The notes under the pieces were generated by a model. It had not been told where the DNA came from, did not search any database, and saw nothing but the letters and a program-made list of their open reading frames with translations. From Arthrobacter sp. FW306-2-2C-D06B (GTDB lineage Bacteria; Actinomycetota; Actinomycetes; Actinomycetales; Micrococcaceae), in contig NZ_CP084560.1 of NCBI RefSeq assembly GCF_021789175.1, forward strand, positions 2,914,001 to 2,978,000: DNA of 64,000 nt, read 5' to 3'. Shown piece by piece: positions 17,844 to 26,946 of the stretch. Position 1 is the first letter of the stretch. Every line of letters begins with the position of its first letter. A program made the translations under genes and the position numbers.

Positions 17844-18902
17844 AGCGGCCGCGATGGCGTCGCCGATGGCCGCGGTACTGCGGCTCCCGCCATTGCGGCT
17901 TTCGATGTCAGCGACGACGGCGGCCTCGATCCTGCGGGCGGCGGTCGTGTAGCCGAGGTGGTCCAGCAACAAGGCCGCGGACAGGATGGCGGCGGTCGGA
18001 TCCGCTTTTTGCTGTCCGGCGATGTCCGGGGCGGAGCCGTGGACGGGTTCGAACATGGAGGGCGCGGTGCGGTCCATGTTGATGTTGCCCGAGGCTGCCA
18101 GACCGATGCCGCCGGTGATGGCCGCTGCAAGGTCTGTGATGATGTCTCCGAAGAGGTTGTCAGTGACGATCACGTCGAAGCGGGAGGGGTCGGTCACCAT
18201 GAAGATCGTCGCCGCGTCGATGTGCAGGTAGTCGTGGGTGACCTCGGGGAATTCCTTGGCCACGGCCTCGACGGTGCGCTTCCACAAGTGGCCTGCGAAG
18301 ACCAGGACGTTGTGCTTGTGGACGAGGGTGACGTGCTTGCGGGGACGCTCGCTGGCGCGGCGGAAGGCGTCCCGGACGACGCGCTCGACGCCGTGGGCCG
18401 TGTTGAGCGACACTTCGGTGGCAACCTCATGGGGGGTCCCGCCGCGAAGCGTGCCGCCGTTGCCGACGTACGGACCTTCGGTGCCTTCGCGGACCACGAT
18501 GAAATCGATGTTGCCGGGGTTGGCCAGCGGGCTGCCCACCGTGCCATAGAGCCGCGAGGGGCGCAGGTTCACAAAGTGGTCCAGGCTGAAGCGGAGCTTC
18601 AGCAGCATCTCGCGTTCAATGATCCCGGAAGGAATGCGGGTGTCCCCCGGGGCCGCACCGACAGCGCCGAAGAGGATGGCATCGCGGGTGCGCAGATCGG
18701 CCAGGACCTCATCCGGGAGCGTTTCGCCGGTTTCAAGCCAGTGCTGGGCTCCGAGCTTGTATTCGGTCTGTTCCAAGGTGACGCCCTCTTCGGCGACAAC
18801 TTTTTCCAGGACCTTGAGGGCTTCGGCAATAACTTCGGGGCCAATGCCGTCGCCGGGAATGACAGCCAGGTTGATCGTTGCGGCGGGTTGCGTTGCGCTC
18901 AT
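17838..18902 (-). CDS. leuB: 3-isopropylmalate dehydrogenase
   Basis: 354 residues from the ATG at 18902 ([24 protein letters not shown]), the normal LeuB length; an in-frame extension reaches further upstream but would cover the operator-like site. Oxidises and decarboxylates 3-isopropylmalate with NAD+. Seen: [11 protein letters not shown] near 15-25, [13 protein letters not shown], the catalytic [11 protein letters not shown] and [18 protein letters not shown], and [12 protein letters not shown]. No strong Shine-Dalgarno. A TCTCA-N5-TGAGC site lies 42 bp upstream, as expected for control together with leuCD. Confidence 0.95.
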   Translation of the reverse strand: MSATQPAATINLAVIPGDGIGPEVIAEALKVLEKVVAEEGVTLEQTEYKLGAQHWLETGETLPDEVLADLRTRDAILFGAVGAAPGDTRIPSGIIEREMLLKLRFSLDHFVNLRPSRLYGTVGSPLANPGNIDFIVVREGTEGPYVGNGGTLRGGTPHEVATEVSLNTAHGVERVVRDAFRRASERPRKHVTLVHKHNVLVFAGHLWKRTVEAVAKEFPEVTHDYLHIDAATIFMVTDPSRFDVIVTDNLFGDIITDLAAAITGGIGLAASGNINMDRTAPSMFEPVHGSAPDIAGQQKADPTAAILSAALLLDHLGYTTAARRIEAAVVADIESRNGGSRSTAAIGDAIAAAL

Positions 18903-18943
18903 GTTTTCAGACTGCCAACGCATCCACATGTTGGTCAAAATCG

Positions 18944-18958
18944 TCTCACCATTTGAGC
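18944..18958. promoter_or_regulatory. LtbR-type operator candidate upstream of leuB
   Basis: TCTCA-CCATT-TGAGC, differing by one base from the perfect TCTCA-N5-TGAGA repeats at leuC/ltbR and ilvD. It sits 42 bp before the leuB ATG, a position suited to promoter control. Confidence 0.55.
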
Positions 18959-19009
18959 GTTCGAAAGTCGATGAATTCGGGGGGCGATGCGGAGCGCCGC
19001 CGCGAGAAG

Positions 19010-19714
19010 CTACCGTCCTGGAACAGGTGAAGCGACCACTGCGACGTTCTTGCCCCAGAGATCCTGCGTGTAGCAACTGATCAGAACCAGGCGGTTGGGC
19101 ACCGCTGTCCAGACCGTACTGTCTTTCAAAGTCGATTTTGTGTAGGTCGTGACGGATTCGACTTTGTATGTCATCGTTCCCGTTGCCGTGACGACTTTGA
19201 GTTCATCCCCAGGGGCTGCCGCATAGCTGAGATGGTTGAACGGCGCGTCGAGGCCTTCCCAACTGTGCCCGATCACGTAGGTGGTATTCGTCGAGCCCGC
19301 TCCGGGGGTTCCGAACGGACTGAGCCAATATCCATCCATCGTTTCCGGCGGCTCAATGCTCTGCCCGCGAGCGGGGTCCGGTCGCAGCGGGTGAACCACC
19401 ACATCCAGGCCAACCGCCGGGTAGGTAATGTGCAATGGGGCCGACGCCACAGGGAGGGGCGTTCCCGACGCAGTGGCAGGAGCGCCGACTGCCGCGCGGT
19501 TCACCGCGGGCTTGTCCGCAGCGGCTGGCGACGAAAGCGCCGACTGCCCTGCGTCGGACGCGGCTGGATTCGCTGAGCCGGATGCACCGTAGACCAGCCA
19601 GGACGCAAGCAGCCCCCCGACGCAAATCGCCAACAGGAGAAGATCTTTGGACCTGGTCAGCAAGCCACGGATGCCGGTTGCGCGAGGCTGCCGGGCGTAA
19701 CGGTGACTTGCCAT
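19010..19714 (-). CDS. Class F-like sortase
   Basis: 234 residues from ATG 19714, with GGGAG seven bases upstream. Single N-terminal membrane anchor (24-44), Ala/Ser/Pro-rich linker to about 90, then a sortase domain: His150 in VIGHSW and the catalytic Cys214 in LISC, followed by [14 protein letters not shown]. Sortases cleave surface-protein sorting signals and attach them to the cell wall. The arginine normally found a little after the Cys is not obvious; a Lys sits in the corresponding GKNV segment. The neighbouring proline-rich secreted protein 71 bp upstream is the natural candidate substrate. Confidence 0.85.
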   Translation of the reverse strand: MASHRYARQPRATGIRGLLTRSKDLLLLAICVGGLLASWLVYGASGSANPAASDAGQSALSSPAAADKPAVNRAAVGAPATASGTPLPVASAPLHITYPAVGLDVVVHPLRPDPARGQSIEPPETMDGYWLSPFGTPGAGSTNTTYVIGHSWEGLDAPFNHLSYAAAPGDELKVVTATGTMTYKVESVTTYTKSTLKDSTVWTAVPNRLVLISCYTQDLWGKNVAVVASPVPGR

Positions 19715-19785
19715 GATCACTCCCGAAGACGGAGAAGTAGGTGGATGGGTGCCGCCCTCGCATGGCGGCACCCACCGTGGTTTGC

Positions 19786-20622
19786 CTAGCGGTGGGCCCC
19801 TCTGGCCCGCACACCGATCCTCACGGCTGCAAACGCGGCCACTGGACTAAAGAGGCCAGTCAAGCCGACAAGCCACCCGGGGATACCCGCTTCCGTCTTC
19901 CCGCCAACGGCCGTCTGGACGTTGTAGCCCACGTTGGTGATGGGGGCGTCCGGCGCGGCTGCGGCACCGGCCGGAGTTCCGCCCGCTGCGGGGGTGGCGG
20001 CGGGAGCGGGCGCTGCCACCGGAGCTGGCGGCGCGACGACGGGTGGAACCATAGGCGTGACGGCCGGTGGCACCACTGGCTCCAGCTGCTCCACAGGACC
20101 GGCCGGACTCGACGGCGGACTCGTCGTCACCGGCGGGTTGACCACCGGATCCACCGGCGGACTCGACGGCGGACTCGTCGTCACCGGCGGGTTGACCACC
20201 GGATCCACCGGCGGACTCGTCGTCACCGGCGGGCTGACCACCGGATCCACCGGCGGACTCGTCGTCACCGGCGGGCTGACCACCGGATCCACCGGCGGAC
20301 TCGTCGTCACCGGCGGGCTGACCACCGGATCCACCGGCGGCTTGACCACCAGGCAGCCGGCGTTAAGGATGGCGACGTTTTCCGTGGTGAGGTTTTGCCC
20401 GTGAGGCATGAAGTCACCCGAGTTCGCAGGAACGATGTCGTTGGTGTCAAGGACATGCTTGGACAGCGCCGACAAGCTGATGGTCACTTCTACATACGGG
20501 TTCGACGCCGAATGCGTGGCGTGGCAGATAGTGATCTTGTCTGAGGGAGCAGCATTCGCCGACACCGTGGCACCCAACAATCCCAGGCCCACGACCCCCA
20601 GAGTCGCAATAGTTCGTTTCAT
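19786..20622 (-). CDS. Secreted proline-rich repeat protein, putative sortase substrate
   Basis: 278 residues from ATG 20622, preceded by GGAGGG. Signal peptide 1-24 (cleavage ANA-AP), then a small domain with ITICHATHSASNPY (30-43) and a second cysteine about residue 87; similar CHAT..NPY domains occur in other actinobacterial secreted proteins. Next come five VDPVV(S/N)PPVTTS repeats, an Ala/Pro-rich linker, the segment NVGYNVQTA, a hydrophobic stretch and the basic tail RIGVRARGAHR. The hydrophobic-plus-basic end resembles a cell-wall sorting signal, but there is no LPXTG. Function unknown; probably a surface protein handled by the adjacent sortase. Confidence 0.75.
   Translation of the reverse strand: MKRTIATLGVVGLGLLGATVSANAAPSDKITICHATHSASNPYVEVTISLSALSKHVLDTNDIVPANSGDFMPHGQNLTTENVAILNAGCLVVKPPVDPVVSPPVTTSPPVDPVVSPPVTTSPPVDPVVSPPVTTSPPVDPVVNPPVTTSPPSSPPVDPVVNPPVTTSPPSSPAGPVEQLEPVVPPAVTPMVPPVVAPPAPVAAPAPAATPAAGGTPAGAAAAPDAPITNVGYNVQTAVGGKTEAGIPGWLVGLTGLFSPVAAFAAVRIGVRARGAHR
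20102..20340. repeat. In-frame tandem repeat inside the proline-rich gene
   Basis: Three 42-bp units followed by two 54-bp units, encoding VDPVVSPPVTTSPP and the longer form ending SSPP/SSPA. Nearly identical at the DNA level, so unit number probably varies between strains. It is coding, not a CRISPR array. Confidence 0.9.
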
Positions 20623-20999
20623 TTCGGTCCCTCCAACCACATCAGGTTCGAGCTGACCAAACTTTGCGGAGTAACCGTCTTCGAGACCCAGGAAAGACAA
20701 GTACATGAGACCTCACCAAGCGAGATGAATCTTGACAGTTACTCCCCAGAAAGTGTCATCAGTTCGCTTGCTTTCAGGCTAGGTTTCCGTCGACTGATTA
20801 ACGCGAGTGGCGGGTACGCGTTTACCGGCAGGAAACAGCGCGCCTTGTCCCGGCCACTACCTGCGCCCGGCGGATCACCACTCGCCGGCGCACTGGCACC
20901 ACTTGGAATTCCAGCGACCTGCCGCATCCGCCGCAGGGCCTCGCCCTCCGCGGTGAAATCTTCGGCGACATCCTGCAGTAGCACGTGGCACCGCGTCAC
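20623..20999. other. Intergenic stretch with no gene found
   Basis: Between the proline-rich gene start and the DeoR-like remnant. It must hold the promoter of the proline-rich gene. I see no convincing ORF, RNA gene or repeat on either strand. Confidence 0.4.
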
Positions 21000-21412
21000 G
21001 TCAGGCACCTTTTTGGCGCCCACACTGCTCCGAACCCCGGAATCCCGGGCTCGCAGTCCGTTGGGGCCGCCAAAAGCCTGCTCGGCGTGACGCGGCACGG
21101 AGGTGTCGAGAGGTTCGGACTCGGTGATGAGCCCCGAGCCCGGCGACTCGATGACGTGCTACCCGTCCGAATTTCGATGAGTCTGCCAAGACATACGAAA
21201 CGGCGGAGTTTGAATGATGACTTTCCGGGCCGCTGCTTCTCGGAGCCGGCCCCGGCCACGTGGACCACCACGTCCGGATGGTTCGAAAGTTCGATGGCTA
21301 CACGCAGCGAATTGGTCGCCACCGTGCCACGAAAATCACCGGCGATTGCCCTCGCCACGCTCAGCGCGGTTGTTCCGACATCCAGGACTACGAACTGCCC
21401 CGGCTCCAGCAA
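21000..21412 (-). pseudogene. Decayed DeoR-family regulator fragment
   Basis: One minus-strand frame reads VVLDVGTTALSVARAIA...TVATNSLRVAIELSNHPDVVVHVAGA, which matches the effector-domain start of DeoR/GlpR regulators. After that the frame degenerates; a shifted frame around 21012-21080 reads AFGGPNGLRARDSG, resembling the later part of the same domain. The helix-turn-helix N-terminus is missing, cut at the metG end. I read it as a truncated, frameshifted remnant; the match is by eye only. Confidence 0.45.
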
Positions 21413-21452
21413 CGAGGCAGGACATCGACCGGTGATGCGACCAGGAATAGGA

Positions 21453-21484
21453 ACACCCCCTCACCCGGTGGGGTGAAGGGGTGT
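21453..21484 (-). terminator. Hairpin after metG
   Basis: ACACCCCCTCACCC (21453-21466) pairs with GGGTGAAGGGGTGT (21471-21484) with one mismatch. Lies 59 bp beyond the metG stop; weak T-tract. Confidence 0.5.
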
Positions 21485-21492
21485 CACGCGCA

Positions 21493-21543
21493 GCGAAAGT
21501 GAGCGGGCGTCCGCCCAAAAGCCAGCGTAAGTGAGCGGGCGTC
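21493..21543. repeat. Pair of 19-bp direct repeats, 32 bp apart
   Basis: GCGAAAGTGAGCGGGCGTC (21493-21511) and GCGTAAGTGAGCGGGCGTC (21525-21543). The second copy runs into the metG stop codon. The same core, GTGAGCGGGCGTC, occurs as a pair with the same 32-bp spacing at 63.66 kb. Confidence 0.7.
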
Positions 21544-23102
21544 TAGGACTCGGCCGGCTCCTCATAACGCGGGAAGACCGGGGCCGGGGCCGGGAGTTCC
21601 GTGCCGGGGACGATCGGCGTCGCGATGGCCGCGAACTGGCGGGCCTCCCCTTCCGGCTGTCCCAGGACCTCAAGCAGCTTGGCCGCCGACGTCGGCATCA
21701 CCGGCTGGGCGAGGATCGCCACGATGCGGACAACCTCCAGGGTGACGTACAGGACGGTGTTCATGCGCTCGACGTCGGTCTTGCGCAGCACCCACGGGGC
21801 CTGCTCGGCGAAGTACGCGTTGGTGTCACCCAGCACCGCCCAGATTGCCTCGAGGGCACGGCTGAATTCCTGTTTCTCGAAAGCGGCACGGGCCACGTCC
21901 AACAGTCCGCCGGCCTGGGCCAGCAGCGCGGTGTCCTCGGCCGAGAAATCGCCCGGAACCGGAACCTTGCCTTCGCAGTTCTTCGCCACCATGGACAGCG
22001 AACGCTGTGCCAGGTTGCCGAAGTTGTTGGCGAGGTCCGCGTTCATGCGGCCCACGATCGCCTCGTGGTTGTAGCTGCCGTCGGCACCGAAAGGCACTTC
22101 GCGGAGGAAGAAGAAGCGCACCTGGTCCAGGCCGTACTGCTCCACGAAGTCCTTGGGGGCCACCACGTTGCCGAGGGACTTGGACATCTTGACGCCATTG
22201 TTGGTCAGGAAGCCATGGATCATGACGCGCTTCGGTAGTTCCAGGCCTGCGCTCATCAGGAAGGCGGGCCAGAAGATCGCATGGAACCGTGAGATGTCCT
22301 TGCCAATGACGTGGACGTCCGCGGGCCAGAACTTGCGGAATGTGTCCGATTCGGCGTCCGGGTAACCGACCCCCGTCAGATAATTGGTCAGGGCATCGAC
22401 CCACACGTACATGACGTGTTTGTCGTTCCCCGGCACCGGGACGCCCCAGTCGAAAGTCGTGCGGCTGATGGACAAGTCCTGAAGGCCCTGCTTGACGAAG
22501 CTGATGACCTCGTTGAAGCGGTACTGGGGAGCGCCGAATTCCGGTTGCCCCTCGTACAACGCCAGCAACCTGTCCTGGTAGGCGGACAAGCGGAAGAAGT
22601 AGCTCTCCTCCGCGGTCCACGTCACCTCGGTGTCGGTACCGCGCGAGTAGCGGACGCCGTCGTCCTTCAGTACGGTTTCGTCCTCAGTGTAGTAAGCCTC
22701 GTCGCGGACCGAATACCAGCCCTCGTACTTGGACAGGTAAATGTCCCCTTTGGCTTCCATCTTCTTCCAGATGGCCTGGGATGCGGCGTAGTGGTCGGCG
22801 TCCGTGGTGCGGATGAACCGGTCGTAGGAGATGCCCAAGGCAGCATGGGCGGCCTTGTAGATTTCGGCATTCCGGTCCACGAGTTCCTTGGGCGAGATGC
22901 CTTCCTTCTCCGCCGCCTGGGCAATCTTCATGCCGTGCTCGTCCGTACCGGTCAGGAACATCACGTCGTAGCCATCGAGGCGCTTGAACCGGGCCATCGC
23001 GTCGGTGGCGATGTACTCGTAGGCATGCCCGATATGCGGCTCGCCGTTCGGGTATGTAATGGCGGTGGTGATGTAGAACGGGGGTTTATCTGGAGACGTC
23101 AC
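21543..23102 (-). CDS. metG: Methionine--tRNA ligase
   Basis: 519 residues, the short form without a C-terminal tRNA-binding domain. Seen: HIGH at 23-26 in [24 protein letters not shown] (49-61), and KMSKS at 305-309. The usual zinc-knuckle cysteines are absent between them, as in the zinc-less MetG type. Charges initiator and elongator tRNA-Met. Start is GTG or ATG at 23102 giving [11 protein letters not shown]. Its 5' flank holds the terminator of the ABC ATPase gene. Confidence 0.96.
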   Translation of the reverse strand: MTSPDKPPFYITTAITYPNGEPHIGHAYEYIATDAMARFKRLDGYDVMFLTGTDEHGMKIAQAAEKEGISPKELVDRNAEIYKAAHAALGISYDRFIRTTDADHYAASQAIWKKMEAKGDIYLSKYEGWYSVRDEAYYTEDETVLKDDGVRYSRGTDTEVTWTAEESYFFRLSAYQDRLLALYEGQPEFGAPQYRFNEVISFVKQGLQDLSISRTTFDWGVPVPGNDKHVMYVWVDALTNYLTGVGYPDAESDTFRKFWPADVHVIGKDISRFHAIFWPAFLMSAGLELPKRVMIHGFLTNNGVKMSKSLGNVVAPKDFVEQYGLDQVRFFFLREVPFGADGSYNHEAIVGRMNADLANNFGNLAQRSLSMVAKNCEGKVPVPGDFSAEDTALLAQAGGLLDVARAAFEKQEFSRALEAIWAVLGDTNAYFAEQAPWVLRKTDVERMNTVLYVTLEVVRIVAILAQPVMPTSAAKLLEVLGQPEGEARQFAAIATPIVPGTELPAPAPVFPRYEEPAES

Positions 23103-23136
23103 TCTACGAAGTTACCTTCTCTTGGAGATGGAAAGA

Positions 23137-23167
23137 CCGGACCGGCCGCATGTGACGGCCGGTCCGG
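23137..23167 (-). terminator. Terminator after ABC transporter operon
   Basis: Perfect 11-bp stem CCGGACCGGCC / GGCCGGTCCGG with a 9-nt loop, 13 bp beyond the ATPase stop; on the minus strand it is followed by TCTTTCC. Confidence 0.7.
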
Positions 23168-23179
23168 AAGCATCGGCTA

Positions 23180-23935
23180 CTAGTTCAATTCAGTCAGCGT
23201 ATCGCTGAGCCTGACAAGCTCGTGGTCGTGCGACGCCACCAGCACGGCAATGCCGTCGCTGGTGGTGTCCTTCAGGATGCTGATGATGCGGTTTGCCGAA
23301 GTGCGGTCCAGGCTGGCCGTTGGCTCGTCCACCACCAGGACACGGGTGCCGAGGATCAGTGCCCGGGCGATCGCGACACGCTGGCGCTCACCGCCGGACA
23401 GCTGCGCCGGACGGTGGCGCATACGCCGGCCCAGCCCCACCAGGTCCAGCAGGTCCTTCGCCATTTCGGTGCGCTGCTCCACTTCGCCGTCGGGAACGGC
23501 CGGCAACAACACATTCTCCAAAGCGCTCATGCCGTCGATCAAAGCGCCACCCTGGTCCACGTACCCGATCAGGGCGCGGCGGCGGTCGGCGATTTCGTCA
23601 TCGCCCATCTTCTCCAGGGAATCGCCCTCCCAGAGGACACGGCCCGACGTCGGAAGCGTGAGTCCCGCTCCCACCGTCAGGATGCTGGTCTTGCCTGAGC
23701 CGCTTCGCCCGGCGACGCAGTGCATCTCACCGGCGTGCAGGGTCAGGTTGAAGTCCTCGACTACGGTGACCGGCTCCGCGCCGCCCTTGTCACCGCCGTA
23801 GCGGATGGTGATGTTGCTCAACTGCAGGGGCATGCCGTGGTCCGCGGCCCGCACGATGGTGTTGGCGCGGGTCTGGAACGACTCGTCGGTGGATTCCGTG
23901 GTCGCGGTCAGATCGGGTTCGAGGTTGTCAGTCAT
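23180..23935 (-). CDS. ABC transporter ATP-binding protein (LolD/MacB type)
   Basis: 251 residues from ATG 23935, which overlaps the permease stop by 4 bp. Walker A GRSGSGKT (76-83), signature LSGGE (179-183), Walker B VLVVDE (199-204), and the switch His in VASHDHE. About 35 extra N-terminal residues precede the domain. Works as a dimer with the FtsX-type permease encoded immediately upstream, powering an exporter or a mechanotransmission machine at the membrane. Confidence 0.93.
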   Translation of the reverse strand: MTDNLEPDLTATTESTDESFQTRANTIVRAADHGMPLQLSNITIRYGGDKGGAEPVTVVEDFNLTLHAGEMHCVAGRSGSGKTSILTVGAGLTLPTSGRVLWEGDSLEKMGDDEIADRRRALIGYVDQGGALIDGMSALENVLLPAVPDGEVEQRTEMAKDLLDLVGLGRRMRHRPAQLSGGERQRVAIARALILGTRVLVVDEPTASLDRTSANRIISILKDTTSDGIAVLVASHDHELVRLSDTLTELN

Positions 23936-26736
23936 TTGACCACTTTCGTTGCAATGGGAATCCAGCAAATTACGGCCACCACTCCGGCCAAAGCGGCCCA
24001 AAGTGCGGCATAAGGAGCGAGCAGCAGGCCCAGGCCCAGCGCTCCCACGACGCCCAGGATCAGGGCCAAGGCTCCGACCAGGGCATTTTCGAAGAACCGG
24101 ACCTGCCCCAGCATGTCGGGGTTCCAGCCCATGGCCCGGAGAGTGCCGAGCTGTTCGCGCCTGGCCTGGAGTTCGAAGCGACCGGTGACCAGGGTCAGTA
24201 CGAGGCCCACGAGCACTCCGCTGACTGCCAGGATGACGCTCGGCAACGCGATGGTGGCGGAGGCGAGCCCGCTGAGGGCGCTGGCTCCGGCTGCGCGCGG
24301 GATGTCAATGAGCAAGGCGATCAGGGCACCGACGGCCGCTCCGAAGACGCCCACGGCTACGGCCAGCGCCACTGAACTGAAACGGTGGGTGACCAGTTGG
24401 CGGTACGCGAACGTGAGCGGCGAATCCACCGGGATCAGGCGTTCATCGTGTTGGGGTTCCTGGTCAACGACGTCCCGGTGCCGCAATTGCTGGGCCGCGA
24501 TGAAGGCCGCAGCGCAGTAAATGAACAGCACCGAACCGGAAACAATGACCGTCGCCAGGTTCCAGCTCAGGAGGCTCAGCGCAATACCTGCCACGGCAAC
24601 AATCGCGGCACCGATGCCGAACTCCTCAAGGACCCAACTGCGGATCTTCCTTTGGGTCCAGCCCATGGCGCGGAGGATCCCCGCCTCGCTGCGTCGCTGG
24701 CGGATATAGCTGACGGTGGAAGCGCCGGTCAGGAGAGTGGCCCCGCACAACGCAAGGAAGAGCAGGGTGATGTTGGTGCCCGTCAGGGAACCGGAAACGG
24801 CGTTTGCGGCATCCTGGCGGACCCACGACTGCTGGACGGTGCCCAGCGCGGATTCCTTGCCGGCGTCGTCCTTGGAGTATCCCGGGACGAAGATGTTGGC
24901 GTCTTCACGCGCGGAGCCGGCCACCACTGTGGCTTGTAGACCCATGTCGCGGATCTGGGCTGCGAGCTTGTCGACCTCCGGTTGGGCCTGCTTCCAGTTG
25001 CCCGGTGCGCTGGCGCGGACCCGGACGGCATCGATCACGTTGGCGTTGGAATCGTAACCGCGGGCTGCGGCAAGGCCGTAGTAGTCGGTAATGGCACCGG
25101 CGGACTGGCTGACGAGGCCAGTGTCGCTCAGCGAGGGCTTGAGGCCCTTGGCGGCGGTGTCATTGCCCGAAGCGTCCTTTTGGAGCGTCATCGGGGCCGG
25201 GTCGTAGCCACCCAAGGGCAGCTTGTTGACGTCGCCGGCCGCCTTCTGGATCGAGGCAGGATCAAACGTCCCGTAGACCATCGGCAGCGGGGTAGCGGGC
25301 TTAGATCCCGTTGCCAGGTTCTCCCGGTACGAGCGTTCGTCGACAGGCTTGCGCTGGCTCTGGTCCACGATCGCGCCGAAGGCCGACTTCTCGGGCAGCT
25401 TGTTGACAGTAACCCAGTCCCCCGGTGTGGCGGATTTGGCGACAGCTCCATTCGCAGAGGTTTCGCCGTCCTTGTACTTGGGTGCGGCTGCGAAGTCCGT
25501 GCTCCACTGGGCCGGCTGGTAAAGGCCTTGGCTGAAGTTGCCCATGTTTCCGAGCAACTGGCTGTGGTCGGTGGACCCGGGCCATGACAGGGCGAACGGC
25601 GACTTTGACACGAACGGCAGGTAGTCCTTGTCCAAGGAACGCGAGACAGTGCCGACGTCATTGACGACCTTGCCCGAATCATCGATTTCCTGGATTTTGA
25701 CCGAGTACTTCAGATCCAGGGAGGTTCCCTGCCGGACGATCAAAGGAATGGCCTGCGAGGCATCCGTGATCTGGCCGGACAGTTTTGCCTGCTGGTACTG
25801 GGTCATGAGGGGCGCCCAGTATTTGAGCTTGACGCCCATGAAATCCGGGCCCTGTTCGAGTTCCTGCTGCGTGGGGCTCTTGGCGAAGAGCTGTTCGAAG
25901 TAGCGGCCGATGGCACCCGCGTTGCGGGTGTCGGCCGGCGGTGCCTTTTGCAGCGGTGCGAGGAAGTCTCCGGCCGAGCCCAGGAGGGCGCGTTCAGCTG
26001 TCGGATCGACGGCGACGACAGACTCGGTGACCTGTGGAGCCATGGGCAGCGCCACAGAAAGGTTGAAGAGGTTGTGTTCCGAGCCACCGGCAGGAGCAGG
26101 GAACTTGATGCCGGTCTCCCCCGCAGGGCCGGCGATGCGGATGCTCTTGCCTCCGGCAGTCTGCTGCTCCACGACCTGCCCCTTGCCGAGCGTGCCTTCA
26201 GCACTGGTCTGGAAGAGGGTTTGCTGGGACACTCCGTCGGAGCTCACGGCAGTGGCGGTGAGCCGGTACTTCTTGGGCTGCGCGGGGAGGACGGACTCCG
26301 GCGCGGGCCAGCTCTTGGAGTCCGTTCCGGTCGGATCTCCCGCGGTGGCTCCGCCAGCCAGCCCTGCGTTGTAGCCAAGGTAATCCATGGCATCAAGCCG
26401 CGGAGTTTCCAGGTTCTGCGTCACACGGGACACGAGGCTGATGGGCGCCGCGACCGACGCACCGCTCAGGCCGCGGATCTTCTCGAGTTGCGGGAAGCTG
26501 ATACCGCCCTGGCCGTTCGCGATGTCCGGCTGGAGGAGTGCCCCGCCGTCCTTGGTATTCGCGGACTTGGCCTGGACCAGGATGTCGTACAGGCCGCGTG
26601 AGTTCTCATCCACTGTCCGGTTCAGCGCGGCCTGCGACTGGCTCTGGATGAATACGGACAAACACATGGCGACGATCAAAATGGCCGCGGTCAAAAGAAG
26701 CACACGGCTTCTGATGAACCTCTGGACGGCGTTCAT
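23932..26736 (-). CDS. ABC transporter permease, FtsX family with large extracellular domain
   Basis: 934 residues from ATG 26736 (GGGAG upstream). One N-terminal membrane helix (about 12-32), a very large extracytoplasmic domain of some 530 residues, then two FtsX-type groups of membrane helices in the C-terminal third; AMGWTQRKIRSW and LRAMGWNPDMLG are the cytoplasmic coupling segments. Partner of the ATPase encoded next. Related MacB/LolCDE-like systems move lipoproteins, peptides or drugs, or regulate cell-wall hydrolases; the cargo here is unknown. The region upstream carries nested inverted repeats. Confidence 0.85.
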   Translation of the reverse strand: MNAVQRFIRSRVLLLTAAILIVAMCLSVFIQSQSQAALNRTVDENSRGLYDILVQAKSANTKDGGALLQPDIANGQGGISFPQLEKIRGLSGASVAAPISLVSRVTQNLETPRLDAMDYLGYNAGLAGGATAGDPTGTDSKSWPAPESVLPAQPKKYRLTATAVSSDGVSQQTLFQTSAEGTLGKGQVVEQQTAGGKSIRIAGPAGETGIKFPAPAGGSEHNLFNLSVALPMAPQVTESVVAVDPTAERALLGSAGDFLAPLQKAPPADTRNAGAIGRYFEQLFAKSPTQQELEQGPDFMGVKLKYWAPLMTQYQQAKLSGQITDASQAIPLIVRQGTSLDLKYSVKIQEIDDSGKVVNDVGTVSRSLDKDYLPFVSKSPFALSWPGSTDHSQLLGNMGNFSQGLYQPAQWSTDFAAAPKYKDGETSANGAVAKSATPGDWVTVNKLPEKSAFGAIVDQSQRKPVDERSYRENLATGSKPATPLPMVYGTFDPASIQKAAGDVNKLPLGGYDPAPMTLQKDASGNDTAAKGLKPSLSDTGLVSQSAGAITDYYGLAAARGYDSNANVIDAVRVRASAPGNWKQAQPEVDKLAAQIRDMGLQATVVAGSAREDANIFVPGYSKDDAGKESALGTVQQSWVRQDAANAVSGSLTGTNITLLFLALCGATLLTGASTVSYIRQRRSEAGILRAMGWTQRKIRSWVLEEFGIGAAIVAVAGIALSLLSWNLATVIVSGSVLFIYCAAAFIAAQQLRHRDVVDQEPQHDERLIPVDSPLTFAYRQLVTHRFSSVALAVAVGVFGAAVGALIALLIDIPRAAGASALSGLASATIALPSVILAVSGVLVGLVLTLVTGRFELQARREQLGTLRAMGWNPDMLGQVRFFENALVGALALILGVVGALGLGLLLAPYAALWAALAGVVAVICWIPIATKVVK

Positions 26737-26829
26737 AGGGCTCCCTGAGTCCTGGATTGCGGGTGTGCACACTGCTGTCCCTGGAACCATGCCGAGGCAA
26801 GAGGAATCCACCGGGTGCGTGCAAAAGTT

Positions 26830-26891
26830 ATTGGCCGGCCTGCCGCCGGTTCCGAATTTCGGACCAAGCCATTGTAGGCAGACCGGCCAAT
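26830..26891. promoter_or_regulatory. Nested inverted repeats upstream of the FtsX permease
   Basis: ATTGGCCGGCCTGCC (26830-26844) and GGCAGACCGGCCAAT (26877-26891) pair with one mismatch; inside lies TCCGAA-T-TTCGGA (26851-26863). Between the serA stop and the permease start, so either the serA terminator or an operator of the ABC operon. Confidence 0.45.
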
Positions 26892-26946
26892 GATATGTGT
26901 CCGATGTGAAGTGCGGCACACTTTTCTAGCTCAAACGGTGAGGATG

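Noticed and set aside
20102..20340. CRISPR-like repeat array
   Set aside because: The repeats are in frame, lack unique spacers and encode PPVTT units of a secreted protein.
26736..26919. N-terminal extension of the FtsX permease
   Set aside because: The extension is low in homology, and the ATG at 26736 has a good Shine-Dalgarno and begins directly with the membrane helix.
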